Positions 20,200 to 28,879 of a DNA stretch of 29,041 nt are shown one piece after another. Location: IMG/VR virus record IMGVR_UViG_3300036766_000162, positions 1 to 29,041 of that record, one strand, 5' to 3'. Both the position numbers and the translations under genes were made by a program. The stretch's first letter is position 1. Each line of letters begins with the position of its first letter. The DNA is from a virus. The notes beneath the pieces were generated by a model. It was not told where the DNA came from. It did not search any database and saw only the letters and a list, made by a program, of their open reading frames with translations.

Positions 20200-20748
20200 A
20201 TGATTGCTCAATCTAAGATGAAATTAACAGGCTGGACAGAGTTCGCTCTGTTTGATAAATTTGGTAATCGTAAGCCTCTATTTCACGCCAACGCTCTGTG
20301 GAAACTGCTTCACAAAACTTTCAACGTTGATTTACGGGTTCCCTTTCTTCTTGGTAACTGGAGTCTCCGTTCTCTTAGTTTAAACACCGTCACTACCCGT
20401 GGTAAGCAAATCGCCGCCGAGCAAGTTGGTGGAACGACCGCCGTCCCAGTGACTGCTATCGCTATCGGTATCGGTTCCCCCTCAGCTACGGCCCTTGGGT
20501 CTGAGATCACTACTGGTGGTGGATCGCGCGGCGCCGCCGCCGTTACCAACACGATCACTACGACTACGGGTGACACCGAGCAATGGGTGAAAACATTTAC
20601 CTTTAGCCTTTCCTTTGCTGTTACCGAAGAGGGTCTGTTCGACAACAACACCTCTGGTGGAAATATGCTCTGCTCGCAAAGTTTCTCCGCCGTCAACGTC
20701 AACAACCTTGACTCACTACAAGTAACCCACAAAGTTAAGTTTGCTTAA
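20200..20748 (+). CDS. virion structural protein, tail block
   Basis: 182 residues. The second half (GIGSPSATALGSEITTGGGSRGAAAVTNT, DTEQWVKTFTFSLSFAVTEEGLFDN, SQSFSAVNVNNLDSLQVTHKVKF) follows a pattern of phage tail-associated beta proteins: an early Gly/Thr-rich turn, an AVTE-GLF strand and a DSL-VT end. A downstream ATG (20218) is also possible. Precise role unknown. First gene of the tail block. Confidence 0.6.
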   Translation: MIAQSKMKLTGWTEFALFDKFGNRKPLFHANALWKLLHKTFNVDLRVPFLLGNWSLRSLSLNTVTTRGKQIAAEQVGGTTAVPVTAIAIGIGSPSATALGSEITTGGGSRGAAAVTNTITTTTGDTEQWVKTFTFSLSFAVTEEGLFDNNTSGGNMLCSQSFSAVNVNNLDSLQVTHKVKFA

Positions 20749-20755
20749 TCATAGG

Positions 20756-20764
20756 TGTTATACT
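20756..20764 (+). promoter_or_regulatory. extended -10 promoter
   Basis: TGT followed by TATACT (20759-20764), an extended -10, without a clear -35. ATG 20774 follows nine bases after the -10, so the leader is two or three bases at most. Confidence 0.55.
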
Positions 20765-20773
20765 TTTTAGAGT

Positions 20774-21796
20774 ATGGCCTATGACTTTCACCCCCTTTTA
20801 GCCAAGAGTAATGTCGCGACTGCCCCGAGTCCTGCTACGTCGGGAACTTCCCTAACTGTAACCTTGAGTGAGGGAGCAAACTTCCCCAATCCCGCTTCTG
20901 TCGGTCAGTACAATGCCACCCTTGCCCCTGCCGGTAATGACCCCGATATCAACAACGCCGAGATCGTCCGTATCACTGCTAGAACTGGTGACGTTATCAC
21001 TATCGTTCGTGCTCAAGAGGGGAGTGCGGCTCGAAGTGTCCTCGTTGGTGATCGTATCTATGCTTCCGTCACTCCCAAGGTCTTAACTGACTTCGAGGTT
21101 AATGCTCCCGCCCCGGGCGGAGCGAACACAGTTCTCCACGGCACTGGCACCCCCGCTTACTCTGCTGTCGTTGAGGCGGACATCTCATTTTCTAACAACG
21201 CTACTGGTAATGCTTCTGCCTCCAAGCACGGCTTTCTACCCATTCTCGACAACGTATCTACGCACTTCTTAAACGGTCAAGGAAATCTTGTCACTGTCAC
21301 CGCCACAGGATCAATCCCCGGTTATCTTAGTCAGTCGTTTTCAGCCCAGACCTCCGTCAACGTCATTCACAACTTCGGTGTTCTGCCTGTTGTTCAGGTT
21401 GTCGACAACGCAGGTTCTCCGCTTCAGTTCGTTCCCCTGAACGTCACCCACAACTCTCTCAACGACTTCACCGTTACTTTCAGCGTCTCAAGTTCTGGTC
21501 AGATCCTCGCTTCTGCTGGATCAGCGCCGGTTCCCAACCTAACTGCCACTTCAACCAACTACGTTATCACTGCCAATGACAACATAATCAAAGCTACGAC
21601 TGTCAATATCACGATCACTCTACCCACCGCCGTTGGTCGTCAAGGAAAGGTGTATACGATCGACAACTCCACTATCGGAAATGTACTCACCAACACCACC
21701 TCGTCACAGACCATAAACGGTAACCTTACGCAAACCATTCCTACCCAGTCAGCGATGGAGGTTTACTCGGACGGAGCCAACTGGCGCATAAAATAG
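20774..21796 (+). CDS. tail/fibre structural protein
   Basis: 340 residues. The first 100 residues (TSGTSLTVTLSEGANFPNPASVGQYNATLAP, NAEIVRITARTGDVITIVRAQEGSAARSVLVGDRIYASVT) match an N-terminal module common in phage tail fibre and baseplate proteins. The middle has Gly/Ser/Asn-rich beta repeats, and the end (TNYVITANDNIIKATTVNITITLPTA, then SDGANWRIK) looks like the C-terminal domain found in many fibre proteins. Likely part of the host-binding apparatus. Confidence 0.7.
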   Translation: MAYDFHPLLAKSNVATAPSPATSGTSLTVTLSEGANFPNPASVGQYNATLAPAGNDPDINNAEIVRITARTGDVITIVRAQEGSAARSVLVGDRIYASVTPKVLTDFEVNAPAPGGANTVLHGTGTPAYSAVVEADISFSNNATGNASASKHGFLPILDNVSTHFLNGQGNLVTVTATGSIPGYLSQSFSAQTSVNVIHNFGVLPVVQVVDNAGSPLQFVPLNVTHNSLNDFTVTFSVSSSGQILASAGSAPVPNLTATSTNYVITANDNIIKATTVNITITLPTAVGRQGKVYTIDNSTIGNVLTNTTSSQTINGNLTQTIPTQSAMEVYSDGANWRIK

Positions 21797-21820
21797 AATT
21801 ATGAATTACAATAGAACCAA

Positions 21821-23038
21821 ATGAGTTACTTTTCTCAGATTAGTACCACCCCAGCAGATACAGGCGGAGTTGACGCCTTTCAGAGAGTCCGTGTTAGTTC
21901 CCCAGAGGGAGCTTTCGACTCACAGTTTACCTACAATCTATCTTCACTAACCTATGAGGCGATCACCAATGGTTCTGGAGCTTCTGTCGCTCACGACGCT
22001 ACCAATCGTATGGCTCTTATGACCTTTGCTTCTACCGCTACGGGGGGCAAGGCCTTTATGCAATCGTATGAGTATGTTCCCTACCAACCCGGCCACTCTC
22101 AACTAATCCACATCACTTTCAATATGGTTGAGACCAAGGCCAACACCCTGAAGTTTGCCGGCTACTCTGACGGTGTAAACGGCATCGAGTTTCAGTTGAG
22201 TGGCACCACCCTACAGTTCAAACTCTATTCTGGCGCTGGCAACGGCGATCAAACCGTCACTCAAAGCAACTGGAACTTGGACAAGCTTGACGGTACCGGC
22301 GTCAGCGCAATCAATCTCGACGTCACCAAGGTTCAGATCCTCGCCATTGATCTTCAAGCTCTCTATTCTGGTCGTGTCCGTATCGGATTTATCATCGGAG
22401 GTGTCTTTGTCCCGGCTCACCAATTTCTATCTGGTAACCTAATCGCTACTCCCTACATTCAGACCGCCAATCTCCCCGTCCGTTGCGGAATGACCTGCTC
22501 CGGCACCGTTTCTACCACAATGAACTTCATCTGTTCCTCGGTTATCTCCGAGGGTGGCATTCAGGAAGTTCGGGGACGCAACTTCTCGGTCGCCGGTTCG
22601 GTGACCGCAGGAAGTGGAACGAGAACACACCTTTTGTCTCTCAGACCCAAAACCACCTTTAATTCAATCGCCAACAGAATAAGATTCGAGTTAGACTCAG
22701 TAACCGTCGGTGTCACCGGCTCCAATGCTGTCTTAACTGAGATATGTATCGGTCAGGCTATCACTGGTGCAAGTTATGCCGACATCAACACTACCTATTC
22801 TGGCTTCGAGTCCAGTGCGGGCACTATTAGTGGATCGCCGGCTTTAGTTATAGCCTCTCTATACACTGGTCAGGCAACTGGTAGTGGTTCGTCCCTAACA
22901 GGAGTTCAAAGCAAGTATCCGATCACTCTCGACGCGGCAGGTGTTGTAAGAGCACTTGGAACGTTATCAGTTATCGTTACTGGCGTCGGCGGTGCTTCCG
23001 CTTGTAACGTAGCCCTCAACTGGCGGGAGGTTAGATAA
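21821..23038 (+). CDS. tail/virion beta-rich structural protein
   Basis: 405 residues of Ser/Thr/Gly/Asn-rich beta sequence. The start (TPADTGGVDAFQRVRVSSPEGAFDSQFTYN) is a recurrent opening of phage structural proteins with an R-RVS-PE-FD motif. No Cys-rich or catalytic motif. Probably a fibre or tail surface protein. The start has no Shine-Dalgarno; a TAGAACCAAA stretch just upstream also precedes the capsid gene. It shares one base with the next gene. Confidence 0.65.
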   Translation: MSYFSQISTTPADTGGVDAFQRVRVSSPEGAFDSQFTYNLSSLTYEAITNGSGASVAHDATNRMALMTFASTATGGKAFMQSYEYVPYQPGHSQLIHITFNMVETKANTLKFAGYSDGVNGIEFQLSGTTLQFKLYSGAGNGDQTVTQSNWNLDKLDGTGVSAINLDVTKVQILAIDLQALYSGRVRIGFIIGGVFVPAHQFLSGNLIATPYIQTANLPVRCGMTCSGTVSTTMNFICSSVISEGGIQEVRGRNFSVAGSVTAGSGTRTHLLSLRPKTTFNSIANRIRFELDSVTVGVTGSNAVLTEICIGQAITGASYADINTTYSGFESSAGTISGSPALVIASLYTGQATGSGSSLTGVQSKYPITLDAAGVVRALGTLSVIVTGVGGASACNVALNWREVR

Positions 23039-23526
23039 TGGTAATTCAGGAACCCTCTATTGCCGATCACACCCTTGCTGGACACGACCACACAACCACC
23101 GGACAAGGTTCAACTGTTAAGTTTGTACCGGCACCGTCCGCGGGGGTTGCTCAGGGGATCCAAATTACTCTCACCTCTACTGAGACTCAAGCAATTGGAG
23201 ACGTTTGCCAAATTGACTCCTCTGGTCACGCCCACCTCGCTAAAGCAGACGCAATCGCCAACGCCTCAGCCATTGTGTTGGCCGATCACGCTGTCACCAA
23301 CAGTGCCTCCAACACCTATATCGTCCACGGAGTCTGTAAGTTAGCCTCAAGTCCCTCTTGGACGATTGGTGGACTGATTTACCTCTCCACTACAGGTACA
23401 ACCACCAACACCCTCACCCAAACACCTCCGTCTGGGGCAAATAATGTTATTCAAATCGTCGGAGTCGCTCTTGCGGCTGACATTATTTACTTCAACCCCT
23501 CGACGGTTCAAGTCGAGCACGCCTAG
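23038..23526 (+). CDS. small tail/fibre domain protein
   Basis: 162 residues. The second half (VCQIDSSGHAHLAKADAIANASAIVLAD, then YIVHGVCKL, GLIYLSTTGTTTNTLTQTPPSGANNVIQIVGVAL) follows a beta-domain pattern often fused to the C-termini of phage fibre proteins; here it stands alone. It may trimerise on a fibre tip. One-base overlaps with both neighbours. Confidence 0.65.
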   Translation: MVIQEPSIADHTLAGHDHTTTGQGSTVKFVPAPSAGVAQGIQITLTSTETQAIGDVCQIDSSGHAHLAKADAIANASAIVLADHAVTNSASNTYIVHGVCKLASSPSWTIGGLIYLSTTGTTTNTLTQTPPSGANNVIQIVGVALAADIIYFNPSTVQVEHA

Positions 23527-25364
23527 TGGCATTTCCAACCTCGTGGCTTTCCAAACGTAAGTTAACAATCGACCATACAAAAATTAGTGGTTCTTCTAAC
23601 CTGACCAATTTTCCAGTCTTGGTTGCTGATGGTAACTTCAATGCCCTTGTCTACGCTGGTGCGACTGTAAATGATACCCACTCATTAGACTTAGAGTTAA
23701 GTAGTAGCCAGTACGCCAAAATATCAGACGCTTCGCAAACAGGGTTGGACATAACAGGCAACATTACCATTGAGGCTTGGATTAAATTTGAGCAACTTCC
23801 CTCTACAGCTGGCACTGTCTTTGCTATCGCTACTAAATGGAAAGAGCCATCTTCGTTTGCCTACCGCTTCCAAATTGATTCTGTTAATTTTGTTGAGTTT
23901 TCATATTCAGCAGACGGTGATTTTACTAATGTTCGCAGGATGATTTCAGATGCGGCTGTTTTTACATCAGCCGATGTTGGTGTTTGGGTACACCTTGCGG
24001 CTTCAATCACGGTTGCGACTGGTACAATGCTTCTCTACAAAAACGAAACCCTTATTGCCAATACTTCTTCTGGTTCAGACACGGCAATTTTCAATTCTTC
24101 AGCTTCCTTTGCTATTGGAGCAACTGATGTTGATGGAACCCCAGCGTCTTTTTTTGACGGTTTGATTAAAGAGGTTCGGGTTTGGAATGTCGCTAGAACG
24201 GCGGCACAAATAATCGCTAATTATAAGTATTCACTATTGGGGACTGAAACGGGTCTTGTTGGTTATTGGAGAATGAACAACAACTACAATGACACCACTT
24301 CTGATGCCAACAATCTTACCTCATCTGGCTCTCCTGTCTTTAGCACCTCAACCCCCAACTTATTCCCCATTGACTTGAGATTTAGTAGTGACTCCGCAGG
24401 AACAACTGAGTTACCATTTGAGATTGTCGCTTGGGATGACGGCAACAGTCTGGCAGAGGTGTGGGTAAAAGTACCAAGTGTTACTACCGCCACCGATACG
24501 GTGTTCTACGTCTGGTACAACAATTCTGGTGCTTCTCCCTACGCTCCGACAGATACTTTTGGAAGTCAATCGGTGTGGACGGACTATGCCGCCGTCTACC
24601 ACGGACAAAACAACACCAATGACTCTACTGCTGGAGCAAGTAACGGTTCTGATACTTCAGTTTCTGATGCCGCTGGTGAGATAGGTAGAGGAAGAAGTTT
24701 CAACGGAACGACCAGTGTAAGCAATATCGGTTCAGCCGCCGCCTTGGACGGCTTGTTCACTTCTGGTGGAACATTTCAAGCTTGGTGTAATCCAGTTAGT
24801 TCTGGCGAGAGTGATTCTGGACGGTTCGTAGACAAAACAACTGACTCACTAACCGATGGCTATTTAATTTTGACGGACAATGTTAGCGGCTCAACCTCGG
24901 CCATTCGTATAATTCAAGGTTTTAACACGTCTCCTGGTCGCTGGGAGACTACTAGCCTTGATCTAACCTTTGCTGTTTGGCAAGTCGTGGCCGTCACTTA
25001 CAATAACAGCTCATCCTCTAACGATCCTCTCATCTACAAGAACGGCGTTAGCAAAGCTATCACCGAGGTCACAACCCCCTCTGGAACTGCTGGATCAGAT
25101 GCGGCCGCTACTGGCTATCTCGGCAACAGAGCCGCACAAGATAGAACGTTCGATGGTGTCCTAGATGAGATTCGCTTCAGGAAATCCATCTTGACTGCCG
25201 ACTGGTTGGTTACTGAATACAACAACCAAAACTCACCCAGTACTTTTATTGCCGATGGAGCACCGACCAACATCCTCAAAGTCTCTGGTGTTGCCTATGC
25301 CTCGATAGGTAAGATTGCTGGCGTTGCCATTGGGTCAGTTGGTAAGGTCGCTGGCGTCGCTTAG
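23526..25364 (+). CDS. DUF2341 protein with an inserted LamG domain and a second LamG
   Basis: 612 residues from a GTG overlapping the upstream stop. Residues 1-52 (KRKLTIDHTKISGSSNLTNFPVLV) start a DUF2341 domain that resumes at about 281 (PIDLRFSSDSAGTTELPFEIVAWDDG, AEVWVKVPSVTTATDTVFYVWYNN). In between, about 53-279 form a LamG/concanavalin-A-like domain (ITIEAWIKF, VHLAASI, DGLIKEVRVWNVARTAAQI). A second LamG follows (about 345-575; DGVLDEIRF near its end), and the C-terminus carries short KVSGVA/KIAGVA/KVAGVA repeats. LamG domains bind glycans, so host receptor binding is likely. The inserted part looks more AT-rich than its flanks. Confidence 0.75.
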   Translation: MAFPTSWLSKRKLTIDHTKISGSSNLTNFPVLVADGNFNALVYAGATVNDTHSLDLELSSSQYAKISDASQTGLDITGNITIEAWIKFEQLPSTAGTVFAIATKWKEPSSFAYRFQIDSVNFVEFSYSADGDFTNVRRMISDAAVFTSADVGVWVHLAASITVATGTMLLYKNETLIANTSSGSDTAIFNSSASFAIGATDVDGTPASFFDGLIKEVRVWNVARTAAQIIANYKYSLLGTETGLVGYWRMNNNYNDTTSDANNLTSSGSPVFSTSTPNLFPIDLRFSSDSAGTTELPFEIVAWDDGNSLAEVWVKVPSVTTATDTVFYVWYNNSGASPYAPTDTFGSQSVWTDYAAVYHGQNNTNDSTAGASNGSDTSVSDAAGEIGRGRSFNGTTSVSNIGSAAALDGLFTSGGTFQAWCNPVSSGESDSGRFVDKTTDSLTDGYLILTDNVSGSTSAIRIIQGFNTSPGRWETTSLDLTFAVWQVVAVTYNNSSSSNDPLIYKNGVSKAITEVTTPSGTAGSDAAATGYLGNRAAQDRTFDGVLDEIRFRKSILTADWLVTEYNNQNSPSTFIADGAPTNILKVSGVAYASIGKIAGVAIGSVGKVAGVA

Positions 25365-25367
25365 GGT

Positions 25368-25376
25368 TGCTATACT
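25368..25376 (+). promoter_or_regulatory. extended -10 promoter, leaderless start
   Basis: TGC followed by TATACT (25371-25376); ATG 25383 follows after exactly six bases. No good -35 is seen, as expected for an extended -10 promoter. Confidence 0.6.
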
Positions 25377-25382
25377 TGAACT

Positions 25383-26081
25383 ATGTTTGGAGGAATGAAT
25401 TACGGTCAGGGACTATTTGGAGGGGAGATACTATCAGGCGATACGAGAGTGACCTTTAGTGAGGTTACAACCGTGTCCGACCTCCTATCGAATGAAGCCC
25501 AAAAACTCTTGACGGAAACTACGACGGTTACTGACTCAATCATCAGAAAGACATCAAAGAGTCTGCTCGAGACGGTATCAATATCAGATATATTCAGCGC
25601 TGTCTTCATCTCCCTCCTCAGCTTACTGGACACAATAAACGTGATCGACAGCATAACCAGATTTATCACCAAGGTGCGCTCAGATATCTCTACCGTAACC
25701 GATACCCTTGCTAATAGACTATCTCGCGGTCTCTCCGACAACTTTTCTCTGACCGATACTTTATCCACTCTCCGTGCGTTCATTCGTACTTTCACAGATA
25801 CGTTCAGCTTGTCAGAGATATTTACCGCCGCCACCAATAAGGTTTTCGTATTCTTGGAGACGATTACAGCCTCCGACTCCGTGGTCAAACTCAAGACAAT
25901 CTTCAAGACTCTTACCGACAACATTGCCTTATCGGAAGTCATCACCCGATTTACTTCCAAGGTTCTTAGGGACACAACTGTTGTCTCCGAGATATTCCAA
26001 AAGTTCTTAAACGGACTATTACAAAACTGGAGCAAGGTTCCCAAGCCTACATCTTTGTGGACTAAGCAACCGAAACCCTAA
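25383..26081 (+). CDS. tail protein of about ten 18-21-residue repeats
   Basis: 232 residues. After a Gly-rich start (MFGGMNYGQGLFGGE), units of the form L-x-E/D-T-x-T-V-S/T-D-S/T-I/L-x(8-10) repeat about ten times (ETTTVTDSI, ETVSISDIF, DTINVIDSI, DISTVTDTL, DNFSLTDTL and so on), ending in a Pro/Lys-rich tail. The regular length suggests a beta-helical or fibrous rod, plausible for a tail or fibre shaft. Unequal repeat recombination could change its length. Own leaderless promoter. Confidence 0.6.
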   Translation: MFGGMNYGQGLFGGEILSGDTRVTFSEVTTVSDLLSNEAQKLLTETTTVTDSIIRKTSKSLLETVSISDIFSAVFISLLSLLDTINVIDSITRFITKVRSDISTVTDTLANRLSRGLSDNFSLTDTLSTLRAFIRTFTDTFSLSEIFTAATNKVFVFLETITASDSVVKLKTIFKTLTDNIALSEVITRFTSKVLRDTTVVSEIFQKFLNGLLQNWSKVPKPTSLWTKQPKP

Positions 26082-26083
26082 CT

Positions 26084-27535
26084 ATGGCTACACAAAAAGA
26101 GGGATCTATCATAGTTGAGAATGCTAATCTTGGAGGAATTGCCGACAGCATCTATACCGGCGTTAAAAACTCCTTGGCCTCAATCGTCGGTTTTGATCTC
26201 CATTCTATACCCGGCGTCCTCTTGGTCAACCAGAAGTTCACAAAGGAGGCTGGTAGCGCACCCACCGATCAGCTTTACAAGATCGTTCCCTGTTCAGACG
26301 GCAATATCTATCTGTTTGGCAAAACTGACGGCAAAGTCTACAAAAATGCGGCTGGAACTTATACCCTGCTTGGAACGGTAGTCCCTGGTGTGGGATCCGC
26401 TGGCATCTTGGATGCCATTGAATATAACGGCTTCCTTTATTATGCGATGCAGAACAAGTTGGGGCAATGGAACTTTGCTAATGCTTTTAGTACTCGTAAC
26501 GACACTTTTGGCGCTTTTACCAACGGTTCTACAACCGCCCATCCGATATTCTTTCTTGCTAATACACAGTTTATCTTCATTGGCGACGGAAATGTTATTG
26601 CTCAGGTTAGTAATTCTAATGTCTTTACTGCTGGTGGTCTGACTACGATCGCAAAGAACCTCCAGGTCGATTGCCTTGGAAGTCAGGGCTCTGACTTGCT
26701 GATTGGCGCCTCTAGCACGTCCCAGGTAGCCCGATCGTATGTTTTGCGCTGGAACACTTGGTCGCCCATTCCTACGACCTCCTACCCGATCAACGAGGCT
26801 GGGATCAACGCGTTCTTTCCCTCAGAGGACGAAGTTATCGTTCAGGCGGGCTTGTCGGGCAACCTTTATCACTTAAATGGCGCTCTATTTGAGATCATCA
26901 AGCAAGTCCCCCCGATCTTTCCTAACACCTATTCTCCGACCAATAAGGTAACAGTTTTCTATCCTGCTGTCGCCAACAAGCAGGGTATTCCAATCTTCGG
27001 GGTATCCAACGTGGCCGGCAACGTGGCTCTACAGGGTGTCTACTCGTGGGGTCGACGCAACATTGGCTACCCCAAGATCCTCAGCCTTGAGTTCCCAGTG
27101 TCTACCAATCATCTAGCTGGAATTACTATCTGGTCGCTGGCCGTCTCTGGCAATGACATCTATTGTTCGTCATTTGATAGCGCTGGGGGTGGAACCTATC
27201 AGATCGACAAGCTCGACTGGAGTAACAAATACTCTGGTGCTTACTTCGAGACTCTTATCATCCGGGCTACCCGCGTTTGGTTGGAGAACTTTGACCGATT
27301 CGTCACCAATCTCGCTCAAGCCCTACCCGCCAGTACAACTGTAACCGTATCATACCGTATCAATGGTGGTTCCTACGTTGCTTTTAGCAGTCTTGAGAAC
27401 TTCTCTGACACAATCAGAAACCAATTCGCCGCCGATCAGCGAGTCGATGCCCGAACTCTCCAGGTTAAAGTGGCTACCACAGCTTCAGCCAATACCGCAC
27501 CCGTCATCGAGGACTTAGTAATTTTGGTTAAATAA
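26084..27535 (+). CDS. beta-propeller-like tail protein
   Basis: 483 residues, starting two bases after the repeat-protein stop. Many short beta segments with recurring G-x-I-Y-L-F, L-Y-Y-A and G-D-x-N-V motifs (GNIYLFGKTDGKVYKN, GFLYYAMQNKLGQW, FIFIGDGNVIAQVSN, LSGNLYHLNGALFEI) suggest a beta propeller, as in some tail tubular or distal-tail proteins. The last 90 residues (TVTVSYRINGGSYVAFSSL, VIEDLVILVK) form a separate beta domain seen at the end of such proteins. Confidence 0.6.
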   Translation: MATQKEGSIIVENANLGGIADSIYTGVKNSLASIVGFDLHSIPGVLLVNQKFTKEAGSAPTDQLYKIVPCSDGNIYLFGKTDGKVYKNAAGTYTLLGTVVPGVGSAGILDAIEYNGFLYYAMQNKLGQWNFANAFSTRNDTFGAFTNGSTTAHPIFFLANTQFIFIGDGNVIAQVSNSNVFTAGGLTTIAKNLQVDCLGSQGSDLLIGASSTSQVARSYVLRWNTWSPIPTTSYPINEAGINAFFPSEDEVIVQAGLSGNLYHLNGALFEIIKQVPPIFPNTYSPTNKVTVFYPAVANKQGIPIFGVSNVAGNVALQGVYSWGRRNIGYPKILSLEFPVSTNHLAGITIWSLAVSGNDIYCSSFDSAGGGTYQIDKLDWSNKYSGAYFETLIIRATRVWLENFDRFVTNLAQALPASTTVTVSYRINGGSYVAFSSLENFSDTIRNQFAADQRVDARTLQVKVATTASANTAPVIEDLVILVK

Positions 27536-28863
27536 TGGACTTAACAAATCAGGCATTCTCTTGGCTTCCGCCCATATTCGGCCAGCAAAACCTCCAGCAG
27601 AGTCTTCTTAATATGAACGGCGACCAGTCTATTGGCAATATGTCCTCGTTGGCCGTTGGCTTTGGCAACACGGCTATGTACACAGACAGACAGGGGATCT
27701 TCCTCGGTAACACCAAGTTTGCCTCAGCACCTTTCAGTGTCGATATGAACGGCGCTCTGGTGGCGAGTGGGGCAACTATAAGCGGAACGATTACGGCCAC
27801 TTCGGGAACCATTGGTGGATGGAATATCGGAGCAACTACTTTATCTAACAACAACACGACTCTTGATAGTGGTGGAAGCGTCAGGGTAGGAACAGGAAAC
27901 GATATTGCTATTTTGAACGCTCTTGACGCTAACTATCGCATTTGGGTCGGTAACGCTACTCCCGCCTCGGCACCATTCTCAGTTAAGAAAAATGGTGACG
28001 TTCTGTGTAACAATTTGACAGCTACTGGAAGCATTGTTAGTAGTGCGAGTAATGACAGAATCTTTTTTGACAATTCTGACAATTCTTTGAAGATCTACAA
28101 TGGGGGTGTAGTTAGAGGCCAGATGAGAGGAGCAAGTTCGGGTCTTGGTTTCGTAGCTGAAGTAGGAAGTTATATTACCAGACGCGACGAGGGATTTTAC
28201 TCAAGTTCAAGTACAACCACTTTTACCGATTTCTCCAAGTTTTATTCGGCTAACCTGTCACCATTTGGGCTTATAACGGTAGTAGAAATGTTGGCTAATA
28301 ACAAGTTCGGTGTGTTTGGTTCTGGTCAGACTGGGCCGTACTTAACCGTCTCTGCGGCGGCAGTTGGTCTGTTGGCTAACAAAGTTACTCTCAAAGATGA
28401 CACGAATATTGAGGGGATCGATGTTCTCAAGGGTTTCAACGATGTACGTATACAGACTAACAAGACCGGCAGTGATGTCGATAACAGCGTCAAGATCCTT
28501 GACGGAAACGGAACGGAGTTAATGAGCCTAAAACCAATCGGCGCGACAACCTCCCGACTAGATATGAATGGTCATTCACTTACCCTTGGATCAGACAAAA
28601 CCGCCATTGTACCCGTTGCCGGAGAATTCAGAGCACTTTATGCGGTTGAATCGCCGGACGTATGGTTCTGTGATTTCTGCGACAACAAGGACAGTATTTC
28701 CAAGCTATTTTTAGACGTTACAGAGGGGGATATGAGGTTCATCAAGGCCGACAAGGGCTATCAGGTGTGGCGGAGACGCAAGGGACACGCCAATAAGCGG
28801 TTCGAGAAGAAGAGCTACCTCCAATTTATTAAGAACGAAGCCTTTTTGTCGATGGCTAAGTAA
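27535..28863 (+). CDS. tail fibre / spike-like protein
   Basis: 442 residues, sharing one base with the upstream gene. Beta-helix-type segments SGTITATSGTIGGWNIGATTLSNN (about 82-106) with the IGGW motif are typical of fibre shafts; the middle is beta-repetitive. The last 80 residues (YAVESPDVWFCDFCDNKDSISKLFLDVTEGDMRFIK, then YQVWRRRKGH) form a distinct C-terminal domain found on phage and prophage tail proteins. Likely a receptor-binding fibre. No autoproteolytic chaperone motif is obvious. Confidence 0.65.
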   Translation: MDLTNQAFSWLPPIFGQQNLQQSLLNMNGDQSIGNMSSLAVGFGNTAMYTDRQGIFLGNTKFASAPFSVDMNGALVASGATISGTITATSGTIGGWNIGATTLSNNNTTLDSGGSVRVGTGNDIAILNALDANYRIWVGNATPASAPFSVKKNGDVLCNNLTATGSIVSSASNDRIFFDNSDNSLKIYNGGVVRGQMRGASSGLGFVAEVGSYITRRDEGFYSSSSTTTFTDFSKFYSANLSPFGLITVVEMLANNKFGVFGSGQTGPYLTVSAAAVGLLANKVTLKDDTNIEGIDVLKGFNDVRIQTNKTGSDVDNSVKILDGNGTELMSLKPIGATTSRLDMNGHSLTLGSDKTAIVPVAGEFRALYAVESPDVWFCDFCDNKDSISKLFLDVTEGDMRFIKADKGYQVWRRRKGHANKRFEKKSYLQFIKNEAFLSMAK

Positions 28864-28864
28864 G

Positions 28865-28873
28865 TGTTATCAT
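28865..28873 (+). promoter_or_regulatory. extended -10 promoter, leaderless start
   Basis: TGT followed by TATCAT (28868-28873); ATG 28880 follows after exactly six bases. No -35 is seen. Confidence 0.5.
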
Positions 28874-28879
28874 AACTGC

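Noticed and set aside
25406-26044. 212-residue open frame on the - strand
   Set aside because: Antisense shadow of the repeat protein at 25383, whose + strand has a promoter at the right spacing and a clear periodic protein.
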